From Muribaculaceae bacterium (GTDB lineage Bacteria > Bacteroidota > Bacteroidia > Bacteroidales > Muribaculaceae), in contig JAIDYR010000004.1 in NCBI GenBank assembly GCA_029057985.1, forward strand, positions 52,336-116,335: a stretch of 64,000 nt of DNA, given 5' to 3'. A program made the position numbers and the translations under genes. The notes under the pieces were generated by a model that worked only from the letters and a program-made list of their open reading frames with translations, searched no databases and was not told the DNA's origin. Shown in pieces: positions 9,157 through 18,493 of the stretch (the first letter of the stretch is position 1; each line of letters starts with the position of its first letter).

Positions 9157-9537
9157 TTATTTAGTAGCTTTCTTCTTGTTAGCGACTGTTTTCTTACGGC
9201 CCTTACGTGTGCGGGCATTGTTCTTGGTGCTCTGGCCACGGACGGGAAGACCGATACGATGGCGGATGCCACGGTAGCAGCCGATGTCCATGAGGCGCTT
9301 GATGTTGAGCTGGATTTCTGTGCGGAGGTCACCCTCTACTTTGTGATCCGCCTGGATCACTTCACGCACTGCGGCTGCCTGGGCGTCAGTCCAGTCCTTG
9401 ACCTTGATGTCTCTGTCGACTCCGGCCTTGCTAAGGATTGAATTGGCTGCGCTGCGGCCAATTCCGAAGATGTAGGTAAGGGCGATTTCGCCTCGTTTGT
9501 TCTGCGGCAAATCTACGCCGACAATTCTTACTGCCAT
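9157..9537 (-). CDS. rpsM: 30S ribosomal protein S13
   Basis: S13 in the 30S head contacts P-site tRNA and the L5 bridge. The 126-residue sequence has the characteristic start ([27 protein letters not shown]) and the conserved [14 protein letters not shown](S/R)T motif before a basic tail. It lies between rpmJ and rpsK as in most bacteria. Confidence 0.97.
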   Translation of the reverse strand: MAVRIVGVDLPQNKRGEIALTYIFGIGRSAANSILSKAGVDRDIKVKDWTDAQAAAVREVIQADHKVEGDLRTEIQLNIKRLMDIGCYRGIRHRIGLPVRGQSTKNNARTRKGRKKTVANKKKATK

Positions 9538-9564
9538 ATTTCTATGCTTCGATTTTTTGGATGA

Positions 9565-9681
9565 TTAGCCCTGACGTTGTTTCAACTTCGGGTTCTTTTT
9601 GTTGATTACATAAAGGCGGCCTTTCCGGCGTACGATCTTACTGTCCGGAGTGCGCTTTTTGATTGATGCTCTGACTTTCAT
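9565..9681 (-). CDS. rpmJ: 50S ribosomal protein L36
   Basis: This gene is too short for the ORF track. Reading 9681 down to 9565 gives a 38-residue protein beginning [20 protein letters not shown] and ending KLKQRQG, an unmistakable L36. It is the zinc-free variant: the usual Cys and His ligands are replaced. It sits between infA and rpsM, the conserved position. The ATG is 21 bp from infA. Confidence 0.95.
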   Translation of the reverse strand: MKVRASIKKRTPDSKIVRRKGRLYVINKKNPKLKQRQG

Positions 9682-9702
9682 ATATTTTGATGTCGTTGTG
9701 GT

Positions 9703-9921
9703 TTATTTGTATCTGAAAGCGATTCTTCCCTTGCTGAGATCATAAGGTGACATTTCAACCTTTACCTTGTCGCCGGGAAGGATCTTGATGTAATGCATTC
9801 TCATCTTGCCTGAGATATGGGCTGTGATCTCATGCCCGTTCTCGAGCTCGACCTTGAACATAGCGTTGGAAAGCGCTTCAAGAATTACACCATCAATTTC
9901 GATTGCAGCTTGTTTTGCCAT
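9703..9921 (-). CDS. infA: Translation initiation factor IF-1
   Basis: The 72-residue OB-fold protein binds the 30S A site during initiation. Sequence [32 protein letters not shown], then [33 protein letters not shown], matches IF-1 end to end. It lies between map and rpmJ, the usual Bacteroidetes order secY-map-infA-rpmJ. Confidence 0.97.
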   Translation of the reverse strand: MAKQAAIEIDGVILEALSNAMFKVELENGHEITAHISGKMRMHYIKILPGDKVKVEMSPYDLSKGRIAFRYK

Positions 9922-9958
9922 ATTTGAATTATTAGCTTGGTATGAGTTATTATCCGGT

Positions 9959-10747
9959 TCAGAACTCGCGGCCTTTGGATCTCAGGACTTCTTCAACGTA
10001 TTTAAAAGTCGTCAGAATCTCCGGGTCCTCGGGAGTGATGAGTATCTGATGCTCGAAGTGCGCGGAAGGTTTACGGTCGCGGGTGCGACATTGCCAGCCG
10101 TCTCTTTCGATTACGATATTTTTGCTTCCCATGTTAATCATCGGCTCGATGCAGATCTCCATGTTCGGCTTCAGCACGGGTCCTGTGCCACGACGTCCGT
10201 AATTTGGCACTTCCGGATCTTCATGCATCTTATGGCCGATGCCGTGACCACACATCTCACGGACCACACTATATCCTGCGCGCTCGCAATATGTCTGGAC
10301 AGCGTTGGCTATATCTCCTACTCTCTTTCCGCCGCGTGCCGCCTCGATTCCCACGTATAGGGATTCCTTGGTGACCTTAAGCAATCGCTCCGTCTTCTCG
10401 TCGATCTGTCCGACAGCGAATGTATAGCAGCTGTCGCCGTGCATGCCGTTGAGTTCGACTACGCAGTCTGTGCCTATGATGTCCCCCTCGCGAAGAGCGT
10501 AATTGGAAGGGAATCCATGGACTACAGTCTCATTGACTTCGATGCAGAGTGTGCCGGGAAATCCGCCGTACCCCAAGCAAGCGGGCTTACCCCCGTTATC
10601 GAGGATAAACTCGCGTGCTATGGTATCCAGCCGCATTGTCGTCACTCCCGGCTCTATCCATTTGGCGACTTCGCCAAGAGTGCGGCTCACGAGATCGCAG
10701 GCCGCGCGCGACAATTCGATTTCTTCCGGTGTCTTGAGATATATCAT
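9959..10747 (-). CDS. map: Methionine aminopeptidase type I
   Basis: MAP removes the initiator methionine from nascent proteins. The 262-residue pita-bread enzyme keeps the metal-binding set: D-x10-D region ([18 protein letters not shown]), the His in [12 protein letters not shown], the Glu in EPMINMG and the Glu in FEHQILIT. It has no N-terminal zinc finger, so it is of the short type I class. It lies between secY (51 bp) and infA (37 bp), inside the spc-alpha transcript. Confidence 0.95.
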   Translation of the reverse strand: MIYLKTPEEIELSRAACDLVSRTLGEVAKWIEPGVTTMRLDTIAREFILDNGGKPACLGYGGFPGTLCIEVNETVVHGFPSNYALREGDIIGTDCVVELNGMHGDSCYTFAVGQIDEKTERLLKVTKESLYVGIEAARGGKRVGDIANAVQTYCERAGYSVVREMCGHGIGHKMHEDPEVPNYGRRGTGPVLKPNMEICIEPMINMGSKNIVIERDGWQCRTRDRKPSAHFEHQILITPEDPEILTTFKYVEEVLRSKGREF

Positions 10748-10798
10748 ATCGTCTTGGATGATACTCTTACCTTAAAACGTTGTTACAATCTATTTCAA

Positions 10799-12136
10799 TT
10801 AGAATACGCCTTTACCTGTCGTGCGGCCTTGGATGCGTCCGTCCTTCATAAGACCGTCATAGTGACGCATCAGCAGATGGCCCTCGATGATACGCAATGT
10901 ATCAAGGATAACGCCGACAAGGATCAGCAGCGATGTGCCACCGAAGAATTGAGCGAAACTTCTGTTAAGACCGCAGACATAGGCGATCGAGGGCAGGATT
11001 GCCACGATGCCGAGGAAGATAGATCCGGGAAGAGTGATACGCGACATGATGGAATCGAGATATTCCACAGTCGGCTTGCCGGGCTTGATGCCGGGGATAA
11101 AGCCGTTGTTGCGTTTCATGTCTTCCGCCATCTGCTGCGGACGCACTGTGATTGCAGTGTAGAAATATGTGAAGGCTACGATCATCAGGAAGTAGATGAT
11201 ATTGTAAGTCCAGCTATACATATTTGTCAGCGAACCCCAGAAGCCGGTGTGGCTTGTGGAGAAGCCTGCTACAGTCACAGGGATAAACATGATTGCCTGA
11301 GCGAAGATGATCGGCATTACGCCGGCCGCATTCACTTTCAGGGGGATGTACTGGCGCGCACCACCGTATTGCTTGTTGCCTACGACACGCTTTGCGTACT
11401 GCACGGGCACCTTGCGGGTACCCTGCACGAGCAATACTGCTCCTGCGATCACTGCAAGCAGGATGACGATCTCGAGCAGGAAGATTACCAGGCCGCCACC
11501 GGCTGAGTTCATCAGACGCTGAGTGAATTCCTGGAAGAAAGCTTCCGGCAGACGGGCGATGATACCGATAAGGATGATGAACGAGATACCGTTGCCGACA
11601 CCCTTCTGGTCGATTCTTTCGCCGAGCCACATGATGAACATCGATCCGGCTGCAAGCACGATCGTCATGAAGACTACCGTCCAGAAGCCCATATCCACGT
11701 AGCCTCCGGCCGCTGTCACCTGATATTTCAGATTCATCAGATACGCCGGACCCTGAAGAAGCAGGATAAGAACTGTGAGATAACGGGTATACTGGTTGAG
11801 CTTCATTCGGCCGCTCTCACCCTCACGCTGCATCTTCTGGAATGCGGGAAGCACCATGCCGAGCAACTGAATTACGATCGATGCCGTAATATAGGGCATG
11901 ATACCGAGGGCGAAAATTGAAGCCTGGGAGAATGCGCCGCCCGAGAACATATCGAGAAGCTGCATCAGGCCATCCGAAGTGAAGTTCTTCAGCGCCATGA
12001 GTGAATCCGGGTTGATGCCCGGAAGGACTACATAGCAACCGAAGCGGTAGATCACCACAAGCAGCAGAGTGATGCCGATGCGGTGACGCAGATCTTCTAC
12101 GCTCCAGATATTTTTAATTGTTTGAGAGAATCCCAT
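10799..12136 (-). CDS. secY: Preprotein translocase subunit SecY
   Basis: SecY forms the protein-conducting channel in the inner membrane. The 445-residue protein has about ten membrane segments and family motifs such as RFGCYVVLPGINP near the N-terminus, the plug region GGAFSQASIFALGIMPYI, and the GIKPGKPTVEYL loop. It follows rplO by 10 bp, the conserved end of the spc operon. Confidence 0.97.
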   Translation of the reverse strand: MGFSQTIKNIWSVEDLRHRIGITLLLVVIYRFGCYVVLPGINPDSLMALKNFTSDGLMQLLDMFSGGAFSQASIFALGIMPYITASIVIQLLGMVLPAFQKMQREGESGRMKLNQYTRYLTVLILLLQGPAYLMNLKYQVTAAGGYVDMGFWTVVFMTIVLAAGSMFIMWLGERIDQKGVGNGISFIILIGIIARLPEAFFQEFTQRLMNSAGGGLVIFLLEIVILLAVIAGAVLLVQGTRKVPVQYAKRVVGNKQYGGARQYIPLKVNAAGVMPIIFAQAIMFIPVTVAGFSTSHTGFWGSLTNMYSWTYNIIYFLMIVAFTYFYTAITVRPQQMAEDMKRNNGFIPGIKPGKPTVEYLDSIMSRITLPGSIFLGIVAILPSIAYVCGLNRSFAQFFGGTSLLILVGVILDTLRIIEGHLLMRHYDGLMKDGRIQGRTTGKGVF

Positions 12137-12146
12137 TTTATGTCAG

Positions 12147-12593
12147 TTATTTTTTGACCACGCTTCCGCCGGCTGCCGTGATGGCTTCTTCCGCCTTTTT
12201 GGAGAACGCGTCAGCTTCGACTTCAAGTTTACGAGTGAGCTCGCCGTTGCCGAGAATCTTTACGAGGCAATTCTTAGCCACGAGGCCGGCGTTGCGGAGT
12301 TCCTCCACGCCGATCTTTTCGAGATTCTGCGCTGCTGCAAGAGCTTCGAGAGCATCAAGGTTAATAGCCTTGTACTCTTTGCGATTGATATTCTTGAAGC
12401 CGAATTTGGGGACACGGCGCTGAAGAGGCATCTGGCCACCTTCGAAGCCGATTTTGCGACTGTAGCCCGAACGGGATTTCGCACCTTTGTGACCGCGGGT
12501 CGAAGTGCCACCGTAGCCGGAGCCGGGACCGCGACCTATGCGTTTGTTCTTCTTATTGCTGCCGGGAGCGGGTTGAAGATTATGAAGTTCCAT
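12147..12593 (-). CDS. rplO: 50S ribosomal protein L15
   Basis: L15 is a late-assembly 23S rRNA protein. It opens with MELHNLQPAPGSNKKNKRIGRGPGSG and the Gly/Arg-rich extension GGTSTRGHKGAKSRSGY that threads into rRNA, followed by a globular half. At 148 residues it has normal length. It lies between rpmD and secY. Confidence 0.96.
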   Translation of the reverse strand: MELHNLQPAPGSNKKNKRIGRGPGSGYGGTSTRGHKGAKSRSGYSRKIGFEGGQMPLQRRVPKFGFKNINRKEYKAINLDALEALAAAQNLEKIGVEELRNAGLVAKNCLVKILGNGELTRKLEVEADAFSKKAEEAITAAGGSVVKK

Positions 12594-12619
12594 TTTCTTG
12601 CTTACTTTAGATCTGATTG

Positions 12620-12799
12620 TTAGAGAGTTGTCACTGCTACAAGATGACTTACAGCCTTTACCATGCCGCGAATTGAAGCATTGTCCTCATGGACTACTGT
12701 CTGATTCATCTTCTTAAGGCCGAGAGCGTCCAGTGTGCGCTTCTGCACAGCCGGGCAGTTGATGCGGCTCTTGATCTGTTTGATTGCTATCTGTGCCAT
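12620..12799 (-). CDS. rpmD: 50S ribosomal protein L30
   Basis: Missing from the ORF track because of size. The 59-residue translation ([20 protein letters not shown] ... [15 protein letters not shown]) is a clear L30, with the conserved [19 protein letters not shown] core. It lies 14 bp after rpsE and 26 bp before rplO, the standard spc order. Confidence 0.95.
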   Translation of the reverse strand: MAQIAIKQIKSRINCPAVQKRTLDALGLKKMNQTVVHEDNASIRGMVKAVSHLVAVTTL

Positions 12800-12813
12800 T
12801 TCGGATCTTGATC

Positions 12814-13332
12814 TTATTTGCCGTTAAACACTTTTTCGACCGGAATACCGCGCACTGCAGCAACCTGCGCCGGCGAGCGAAGTTCGCCAAGTGCTTCGAT
12901 AGTGGCCTTTACAAGGTTGTGGGGGTTGGAAGAACCCTTTGATTTTGCAAGCACGTCAGTGATGCCTACGCTTTCAAGCACAGCACGCATTGCGCCGCCG
13001 GCCTTTACTCCGGTACCCTCGGAAGCAGGCTTCAGGAAGACGCGTGAACCGCCGAACTTCGCTGCCTGTTCGTGAGGAATTGTGCCTTTGTGAACCGGCA
13101 CACGGATAAGATTCTTCTTGGCTGCGTCTACGCCCTTGGCGATAGCGGCCTGCACTTCATTGGCTTTGCCGAGGCCCCAGCCTACTACGCCGTCTTCATT
13201 GCCGACTACGACGATGGCTGCGAAACTGAAAGCGCGTCCGCCTTTTGTAACCTTGGTCACACGGTTGATGGCCACGAGACGGTCCTTCAGATCGAGATCA
13301 TTAGTGGATTTTACTCTATTTGTCTTTGCCAT
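12814..13332 (-). CDS. rpsE: 30S ribosomal protein S5
   Basis: S5 is at the mRNA entry site and affects decoding accuracy. The 172-residue protein has the N-terminal dsRNA-binding fold ([35 protein letters not shown]) and the C-terminal [19 protein letters not shown]. It lies 8 bp from rplR and 14 bp from rpmD in the spc cluster. Confidence 0.97.
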   Translation of the reverse strand: MAKTNRVKSTNDLDLKDRLVAINRVTKVTKGGRAFSFAAIVVVGNEDGVVGWGLGKANEVQAAIAKGVDAAKKNLIRVPVHKGTIPHEQAAKFGGSRVFLKPASEGTGVKAGGAMRAVLESVGITDVLAKSKGSSNPHNLVKATIEALGELRSPAQVAAVRGIPVEKVFNGK

Positions 13333-13340
13333 GATTTCTT

Positions 13341-13682
13341 TTAGAATTTAAGACCGGCCTCACGCGCTGCGTCGGCCAATGATTTTACTCTGCCGTGGAA
13401 AAGATAACCGTTACGGTCAAATACGACTGTCGTGATGCCTTTCTCGAGCGCTTTCTTTGCGATCTCTGCGCCTACTTTGGCTGCCACCTCCGACTTCGTG
13501 CCTCCTTCAAGACCCTTGGAAGAAGCTGCGACCAGTGTTGCGCCGGCAAGGTCATCGATTACCTGCACATAGATGCCCTTGTTGGAGCGGAAGACGCTCA
13601 TGCGCGGACGCTCTGCAGTGCCGGATATTTTACCGCGAATGCGGGTTTTGATTTTATTTCTTCTTGCGATTTTTGATACCAT
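13341..13682 (-). CDS. rplR: 50S ribosomal protein L18
   Basis: L18 binds 5S rRNA together with L5. The 113-residue sequence ([38 protein letters not shown], ending [19 protein letters not shown]) matches the family throughout. It lies between rplF and rpsE with short gaps (15 and 8 bp). Confidence 0.97.
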   Translation of the reverse strand: MVSKIARRNKIKTRIRGKISGTAERPRMSVFRSNKGIYVQVIDDLAGATLVAASSKGLEGGTKSEVAAKVGAEIAKKALEKGITTVVFDRNGYLFHGRVKSLADAAREAGLKF

Positions 13683-13697
13683 TGCTTCCTAATTTTA

Positions 13698-14252
13698 TTA
13701 TTTAGCATTTGCGGACTTGCCGGATTTGCGACGAATGATCTCGCCCACAAATTTGATACCTTTACCCTTATAGGGCTCGGGCTTGCGGAGCGAACGGATC
13801 TTGGCGCATACCTGGCCGAGAAGCTGCTTGTCGGCGCTCTCAAGAATGATAAGAGGATTCTTGTTGCGCTCGGACTTTGCCTCTACCTTGATCTCTTTAG
13901 GAAGTTTGATGAAGATGGCGTGGGAGAAACCGAGTGCGAGTTCGAGCACCTGGCCCTGGGATGTTGCACGGTAACCTACGCCTACGAGTTCCATCTCTTT
14001 CTTATAACCTTCCGATACGCCTACCACCATGTTGTGGATGAGGGCACGATAGAGACCGTGCTGAGCGCGGTGTTCGCGCTGATCGTCGGGACGTGTCACT
14101 ACTACGTGGCCGTCTTCTACCGCTACGTGGATATCGGGGTTGATCTCTTGCGACAGCTCGCCCTTGGGGCCCTTAACTGTCACTACATTGCCATTTACCT
14201 GGACTGTCACGCCGGCAGGTATCTCAATCGGGGCTTTACCTATTCTTGACAT
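13698..14252 (-). CDS. rplF: 50S ribosomal protein L6
   Basis: L6 stabilises the sarcin-ricin loop region where elongation factors bind. Its 184 residues show two L6 repeats, starting MSRIGKAPIEIPAGVTV and ending with the family motif PEPYKGKGI(K)FVGE. It lies 15 bp after rpsH. A purine-rich AGGAGGT lies just upstream of the ATG, an unusually strong Shine-Dalgarno for this phylum. Confidence 0.97.
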   Translation of the reverse strand: MSRIGKAPIEIPAGVTVQVNGNVVTVKGPKGELSQEINPDIHVAVEDGHVVVTRPDDQREHRAQHGLYRALIHNMVVGVSEGYKKEMELVGVGYRATSQGQVLELALGFSHAIFIKLPKEIKVEAKSERNKNPLIILESADKQLLGQVCAKIRSLRKPEPYKGKGIKFVGEIIRRKSGKSANAK

Positions 14253-14267
14253 TTCTGATACCTCCTA

Positions 14268-14666
14268 TTAATAAACGTAACATAATACTTCGCCGCCGAC
14301 CTTGAGGTCTTTAGCTTCCTTGTTGGTCATCACACCCTTCGAAGTCGAAAGGATTGCGATTCCGAGGCCGTTAAGCACGCGGGGCATGTCTTTGTAGCCT
14401 GTGTACTGACGGAGACCGGGACGCGAAATGCGCTTGAGGTCTTTGATCGCGTTGATCTTGTCGATCGGATCGTACTTGAGGGCGATCTTGATTGTGCCCT
14501 GCGGATTCTGGCCCTCCTCGAACTTATAGTTCAGGATATAGCCTTGGTCGAAAAGGATTTTAGTGATCTCCCTTTTCATCTTTGATGAGGGAACCTCCAC
14601 CACGCGGTGTCCGGCATGGATGGCGTTTCTCAATCTCGTCAAATAATCTGCTATTGGATCAGTCAT
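14268..14666 (-). CDS. rpsH: 30S ribosomal protein S8
   Basis: S8 is a primary binder of the 16S central domain and the known repressor of the spc operon in E. coli. The 132-residue protein begins MTDPIADYLTRLRNAIHAGH and ends with SRPGLRQYTGYKDMPRVLNGLGIAILSTSKGVMT. Unlike in many genomes it is the first gene of its own transcript here: a terminator and a consensus promoter separate it from rpsN, and it has a structured leader of about 100 nt. Confidence 0.97.
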   Translation of the reverse strand: MTDPIADYLTRLRNAIHAGHRVVEVPSSKMKREITKILFDQGYILNYKFEEGQNPQGTIKIALKYDPIDKINAIKDLKRISRPGLRQYTGYKDMPRVLNGLGIAILSTSKGVMTNKEAKDLKVGGEVLCYVY

Positions 14667-14687
14667 TTTTTTGGATTGTTAAATTGA

Positions 14688-14756
14688 TTCAGATTTTCTG
14701 AACAATATTTAATACTCACGTGTGTCAATGGGCTTACCGACAAGGTCGCCCTTGCC
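14688..14756 (-). promoter_or_regulatory. Structured leader of rpsH with GNRA hairpin
   Basis: In the leader RNA two hairpins are visible: GGCAAGG-GCGA-CCTTGTC (14739-14756, a 7-bp stem closed by a GNRA tetraloop) and TTCAGA-AAA-TCTGAA (14688-14702), the second close to the ribosome-binding region of rpsH. This is a plausible autoregulatory element for S8 or another product of the transcript. The binding partner is inference. Confidence 0.45.
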
Positions 14757-14775
14757 AATAAGCTCAAAAACTTTG

Positions 14776-14806
14776 CAAAGATACTCGGAATTTCCGATAT
14801 ATCAAA
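14776..14806 (-). promoter_or_regulatory. Internal promoter driving rpsH-rplQ
   Basis: TATCTTTG at 14776-14783 and TTTG at 14803-14806, spaced by 19 nt, match the Bacteroidetes consensus on the minus strand. It lies directly after the rpsN terminator. Confidence 0.75.
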
Positions 14807-14884
14807 ATTTTGCGCCTATAAATTAATGTTTTGGCACTTATTTTTCAAATTTTTGGGGATTCCTCGTGCTGCGGAAGAGTAAAA

Positions 14885-14920
14885 ACGAAAAAAAGCGCCA
14901 CCCGGATTCCGGATGACGCT
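14885..14920 (-). terminator. Intrinsic terminator between rpsN and rpsH
   Basis: On the minus strand AGCGTCATCCGG pairs with CCGGGTGGCGCT (12 bp, loop of 3) and is followed by TTTTTTTCGTTTTT. It is about 30 bp beyond the rpsN stop, so it should end much of the rpmC-rpsN transcript. Confidence 0.85.
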
Positions 14921-14952
14921 TCGTATGATCTTGATTGATTTTACGTCGGATT

Positions 14953-15255
14953 TTACCAGCTTGCTTTCTTAACGCCGGGGATCAGACCAGCGGATGCCAT
15001 TTCACGGAATTGGATACGCGAAATGCCAAACTGACGCATATATCCTTTCGGACGGCCGGTAAGAGTGCAACGGTTGTGAAGACGCACCTTGGATGCATTC
15101 TTCGGGAGTTTCTGAAGCTTGGTGAGCGCTTCGTAGTCGATGTTACCCTCGGCGTCGGCCAGAGCGGCCTTCTTGAGAGCAGCTTTCTTCTCAGCGTATT
15201 TGGCCACCATCTTCTGGCGCTTTACCTCACGCGCCTTCATTGATTCTTTTGCCAT
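14953..15255 (-). CDS. rpsN: 30S ribosomal protein S14 (long, zinc-free type)
   Basis: S14 helps assemble the 30S head. At 100 residues this is the long form without the CxxC zinc motif; family motifs [27 protein letters not shown] and the terminal [11 protein letters not shown] are present. It is the last gene before an intrinsic terminator, 13 bp after rplE. Confidence 0.97.
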   Translation of the reverse strand: MAKESMKAREVKRQKMVAKYAEKKAALKKAALADAEGNIDYEALTKLQKLPKNASKVRLHNRCTLTGRPKGYMRQFGISRIQFREMASAGLIPGVKKASW

Positions 15256-15268
15256 ATTTTATCGAGGG

Positions 15269-15817
15269 TTATTTATTTTCGTGTTTGAACGGAAGACCGA
15301 ATTTCTTAAGAAGTGCGAAGCCTTCTTCGTCGGTCGGAGCAGAAGTAACAAACGTGATGTTCATACCCTGCAGTTTGGGAACACTGTCGATGTTGATCTC
15401 GGGGAAGATGATCTGCTCCTGAATGCCGAGTGTATAGTTGCCGCGGCCATCGAGCTTGGAGTTGATACCCTTGAAGTCGCGGATACGGGGAAGAGCAACC
15501 TTCACGAGACGCTCCAGGAATTCATACATCTTGTCCTTGCGGAGTGTGACCATAGCGCCGATGGGCATTTTCTTACGGAGCTTGAAGTTGGAGATATCCT
15601 TCTTCGAGAGAGTGGGCACGGCTTTCTGACCTGTGATGGCAGTAAGCTCGTTGAGAGCAGTCTCGATGAGTTTCTTATCCTGGGTTGCAGCGCCGAGGCC
15701 CTGGTTGATCACGATCTTTTCCAGACGGGGCACCTGCATTACAGTGCTATAGTTGAACTCCTTCTGAAGTTCGGGAACGATGCGTTCCTTGTAGTCATTT
15801 CCAAGTGTCGTGCTCAT
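15269..15817 (-). CDS. rplE: 50S ribosomal protein L5
   Basis: L5 binds 5S rRNA and forms the B1b bridge to S13. The 182-residue sequence carries [44 protein letters not shown] and the closing [22 protein letters not shown]. Its ATG shares one base with the rplX stop (TAATG), consistent with translational coupling. Confidence 0.97.
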   Translation of the reverse strand: MSTTLGNDYKERIVPELQKEFNYSTVMQVPRLEKIVINQGLGAATQDKKLIETALNELTAITGQKAVPTLSKKDISNFKLRKKMPIGAMVTLRKDKMYEFLERLVKVALPRIRDFKGINSKLDGRGNYTLGIQEQIIFPEINIDSVPKLQGMNITFVTSAPTDEEGFALLKKFGLPFKHENK

Positions 15818-16137
15818 TATTTGATCTCCTCTCCAGATTTTTTAGCGATTCTTACCAGTTTGCCTGCTTCGTTGAGCTTGCGGCCGACGCGGGTCGGCTT
15901 GCCGGTCTTGGGATCGAGCGGATTAAGCTTGGATATGTGAAGCGGGGCTTCCATTTTTACGATTCCTCCCTGAGGATATTTTGCATTGGGCTTCATGCTC
16001 TTGGAGATGATATTGATGCCCTCTACAATAGCGCGCTCCTTTTTGGGGAACACTTCGAGCACACGGCCGGTCTTACCCTTGTCGTCACCAGAGTTGACGT
16101 AGACCGTATCGCCCTTCTTGATATGTAATTTTGCCAT
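15817..16137 (-). CDS. rplX: 50S ribosomal protein L24
   Basis: L24 starts 50S assembly at the tunnel exit. The KOW motif is at the N-terminus ([27 protein letters not shown]), followed by [34 protein letters not shown]. It has 106 residues and overlaps the rplE start by one base. Confidence 0.96.
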   Translation of the reverse strand: MAKLHIKKGDTVYVNSGDDKGKTGRVLEVFPKKERAIVEGINIISKSMKPNAKYPQGGIVKMEAPLHISKLNPLDPKTGKPTRVGRKLNEAGKLVRIAKKSGEEIK

Positions 16138-16164
16138 TGTTGACTTGATAAGTTTAAGACGTTA

Positions 16165-16530
16165 TTAAAGTACCTCCGGCGCGAGGGACACGATCTTCAT
16201 ATTAGTGCCGCGAAGCTCACGCGCAACGGGGCCGAAGATACGAGTGCCGCGAAGTTCGCCGGCATTGTTGAGAAGTACGCAAGCGTTGTCGTCGAAACGG
16301 ATGTAGGAGCCGTCGGGACGGCGGATTTCCTTCTTCGTGCGGACAACTACCGCTTTGCTGACTGTGCCCTTCTTAACGTCAGACGAAGGGATGGTGCTCT
16401 TTACTGTAACGACGATTATGTCGCCAACCGAAGCGTAGCGACGGCCTGTGCCGCCAAGAACATGAATGCAGAGCGCTTCTTTCGCACCACTGTTATCTGC
16501 AACTGTCAAACGTGATTCACTCTGGATCAT
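16165..16530 (-). CDS. rplN: 50S ribosomal protein L14
   Basis: L14 sits at the subunit interface. Its 121 residues are near-consensus: [56 protein letters not shown] and [12 protein letters not shown]. It lies 2 bp after rpsQ. Confidence 0.97.
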   Translation of the reverse strand: MIQSESRLTVADNSGAKEALCIHVLGGTGRRYASVGDIIVVTVKSTIPSSDVKKGTVSKAVVVRTKKEIRRPDGSYIRFDDNACVLLNNAGELRGTRIFGPVARELRGTNMKIVSLAPEVL

Positions 16531-16532
16531 AG

Positions 16533-16793
16533 TTACTTAACTTTTTCGATTATTTCTACGAGTCTCCATCTCTTGGTCTTGCTCAAGGGGCGAGTCTCCA
16601 TCAGGCGAACTGTATCACCGATCGAGCATTCGTTGTTCTCGTCATGAGCATGATACTTTTTTGTCTTGTTGACAAACTTACCATAGATAGGGTGCTTCTC
16701 TTTCCACTTGATTTCGACAGTGATTGTCTTGTCGCACTTGTTGCTCGAAACAACCCCGATTCTCTCTTTTCTTAAATGTCTCTTTTCTTCCAT
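16533..16793 (-). CDS. rpsQ: 30S ribosomal protein S17
   Basis: S17 is an OB-fold primary 16S binder. The 86-residue sequence shows [32 protein letters not shown](F)[16 protein letters not shown] and [25 protein letters not shown]. It sits between rpmC (26 bp) and rplN (2 bp). Confidence 0.97.
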   Translation of the reverse strand: MEEKRHLRKERIGVVSSNKCDKTITVEIKWKEKHPIYGKFVNKTKKYHAHDENNECSIGDTVRLMETRPLSKTKRWRLVEIIEKVK

Positions 16794-16819
16794 TTTTTAA
16801 AAATTCTTTTCGGGGGTGA

Positions 16820-17026
16820 TTACTTGGAAGCTGCCTCAGCAATTTCCTTCTGGCGCAACACTGTCTTCAGTCGGGCAATCTCCTTGCGATCTTTTGTGAT
16901 CTTGGAGGGATTGTCGATGGGAGATATCGCGTGCGCTACTTTCAATTCACGATAAGCCTTCTCGGAAGCTTCGATCTGAGCGCGGAGTTCCGGAATGCTT
17001 AATTCCTTGATTTCTTCCTTTTTCAT
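16820..17026 (-). CDS. rpmC: 50S ribosomal protein L29
   Basis: L29 is a small helical-hairpin protein at the tunnel exit, part of the SRP/trigger factor docking site. The 68-residue sequence (MKKEEIKELSIPELRAQIEASE, then NPSKITKDRKEIARLKTVLRQKE) fits the family. It opens a sub-transcript: a terminator and a TAnnTTTG box lie between it and rplP. Confidence 0.94.
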   Translation of the reverse strand: MKKEEIKELSIPELRAQIEASEKAYRELKVAHAISPIDNPSKITKDRKEIARLKTVLRQKEIAEAASK

Positions 17027-17105
17027 TTGTAGTTTTTTACTTTCTTGGATTGCGAAATCTGCGCCCCTACGCCAAGCATACAGGCACAGAAATTCAATTC
17101 GACCG

Positions 17106-17113
17106 CAAAATTA
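17106..17113 (-). promoter_or_regulatory. Internal promoter (-7 box) upstream of rpmC
   Basis: TAATTTTG on the minus strand matches TAnnTTTG. At the expected distance upstream there is only CTG rather than TTG, so the -33 element is weak. Its position between the rplP terminator and rpmC supports a real start site. Confidence 0.5.
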
Positions 17114-17226
17114 ATGAAAATATTTTAATTATCAGCTATTTTCATCATCTTTTCTGCCGTTTTCCCTGAATTTTCCGCATTTTTAACGATTTTTCTCCTT
17201 AGAAACCCCTACTCCCCTATCCATAA

Positions 17227-17268
17227 GAAAAGCCCGATAAGGATTTTGTCTTCCTTGCCGGGCTTTTC
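17227..17268 (-). terminator. Intrinsic terminator between rplP and rpmC
   Basis: GAAAAGCCCG pairs with CGGGCTTTTC around a second inner stem (AAGGA/TCCTT). On the minus strand the T-run is inside the 3' arm and followed by CTTATGG. It lies about 20 bp after the rplP stop. Confidence 0.75.
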
Positions 17269-17289
17269 TGAGTTTATGCGATTGTCGGA

Positions 17290-17721
17290 TTAAACGTTCT
17301 GGCTGGGATCATAATCGCGGCGCACTACAAACTTCGTGATGACGGGAAGTTTCTGAGCTGCCAGGCGAAGTGCTTCCTTAGCGATGTCATAGCTTACGCC
17401 CTCGACTTCGATAAGGATACGTCCGGGAGTGACGGGCGCAACGAATCCTTCGGGGTTACCTTTACCTTTACCCATGCGGACCTCAGCGGGTTTCTTAGTG
17501 ATGGGCTTATCGGGGAAGATGCGGATCCAGATCTGACCCTGACGCTGCATGTAGCGGGTCACGGCGATACGTGCGGCCTCGATCTGACGGCCGGTGATCC
17601 ATTTCGACTCCAAAGTCTTGATGCCAAACGAGCCGAAGGCGAGCTGATTGCCTCTCTGAGCCTCACCTTTCATGCGGCCCTTTTGCGAACGGCGGTATCT
17701 GGTTCTTTTAGGTTGTAACAT
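17290..17721 (-). CDS. rplP: 50S ribosomal protein L16
   Basis: L16 organises the tRNA-binding centre of the 50S. Its 143 residues contain [69 protein letters not shown] and the usual [16 protein letters not shown]. It is the last gene of the first S10-type sub-transcript here, followed by a terminator. Confidence 0.97.
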   Translation of the reverse strand: MLQPKRTRYRRSQKGRMKGEAQRGNQLAFGSFGIKTLESKWITGRQIEAARIAVTRYMQRQGQIWIRIFPDKPITKKPAEVRMGKGKGNPEGFVAPVTPGRILIEVEGVSYDIAKEALRLAAQKLPVITKFVVRRDYDPSQNV

Positions 17722-17754
17722 GATTATATCTGTTAATTGGAGTGAATACTACTT

Positions 17755-18486
17755 TTAACGGTTATTGTTCTTCTTGTTGCGGAAGCCGCCCTTACGGCCG
17801 CCACCCTGGGGGCGTCCGGGCTCTTTCTGTCCGATGGCGTATGAGGGAGTAAGCTCCTTCTTGCCATAGATTTCGCCGCGGCAGATCCATACTTTTACGC
17901 CGAGGATACCGACTTTCGTCAACGCTTCTACCAAAGCGTAGTCGATATCAGCACGCAGAGTGTGGAGCGGAGTGCGACCTTCCTTGAACATTTCAGAACG
18001 AGCGATTTCAGCACCATTGAGACGGCCGGATACCTGCACCTTGATGCCTTCGGCACCCATGCGCATTGTAGACTGGATAGCCATCTTGATCGCGCGGCGG
18101 TAAGCCACCTTGTTTTCGATCTGACGAGCAATATTGCTTGCCACGATTTCTGCATCCAGTTCCGGGCGCTTGATCTCATAGATGTTGATCTGGACTTCCT
18201 TGCCGGTCAACTTCTTGAGTTCCTCCTTGAGAGCGTCGACATCCTTGCCACCCTTACCGATGATCATACCGGGGCGGGAAGTGCAGATAGTGACAGTCAC
18301 CATTTTGAGGGTACGCTCGATGATGATTCTTGAAACGCTTGCCTTGGCAAGACGAGTGCGGAGATACTTACGGATCTTGGAGTCCTCAAGGAGGGTCTCA
18401 CCGTATTTCTTGCCGCCATACCAGTTTGAGTCCCAACCGCGGATTACACCCAGGCGATTGCTTATCGGATTAACTTTCTGTCCCAT
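17755..18486 (-). CDS. rpsC: 30S ribosomal protein S3
   Basis: S3 lines the mRNA entry channel. The 243-residue protein begins [25 protein letters not shown], has a KH domain with [21 protein letters not shown], and ends in a basic Gly/Arg/Asn tail ([19 protein letters not shown]). It lies 7 bp after rplV. Confidence 0.97.
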   Translation of the reverse strand: MGQKVNPISNRLGVIRGWDSNWYGGKKYGETLLEDSKIRKYLRTRLAKASVSRIIIERTLKMVTVTICTSRPGMIIGKGGKDVDALKEELKKLTGKEVQINIYEIKRPELDAEIVASNIARQIENKVAYRRAIKMAIQSTMRMGAEGIKVQVSGRLNGAEIARSEMFKEGRTPLHTLRADIDYALVEALTKVGILGVKVWICRGEIYGKKELTPSYAIGQKEPGRPQGGGRKGGFRNKKNNNR

Positions 18487-18493
18487 CTTGCGA

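Noticed and set aside
10439-11506. 355-residue + strand ORF opposite map/secY
   Set aside because: Antisense shadow of strongly conserved map and secY.
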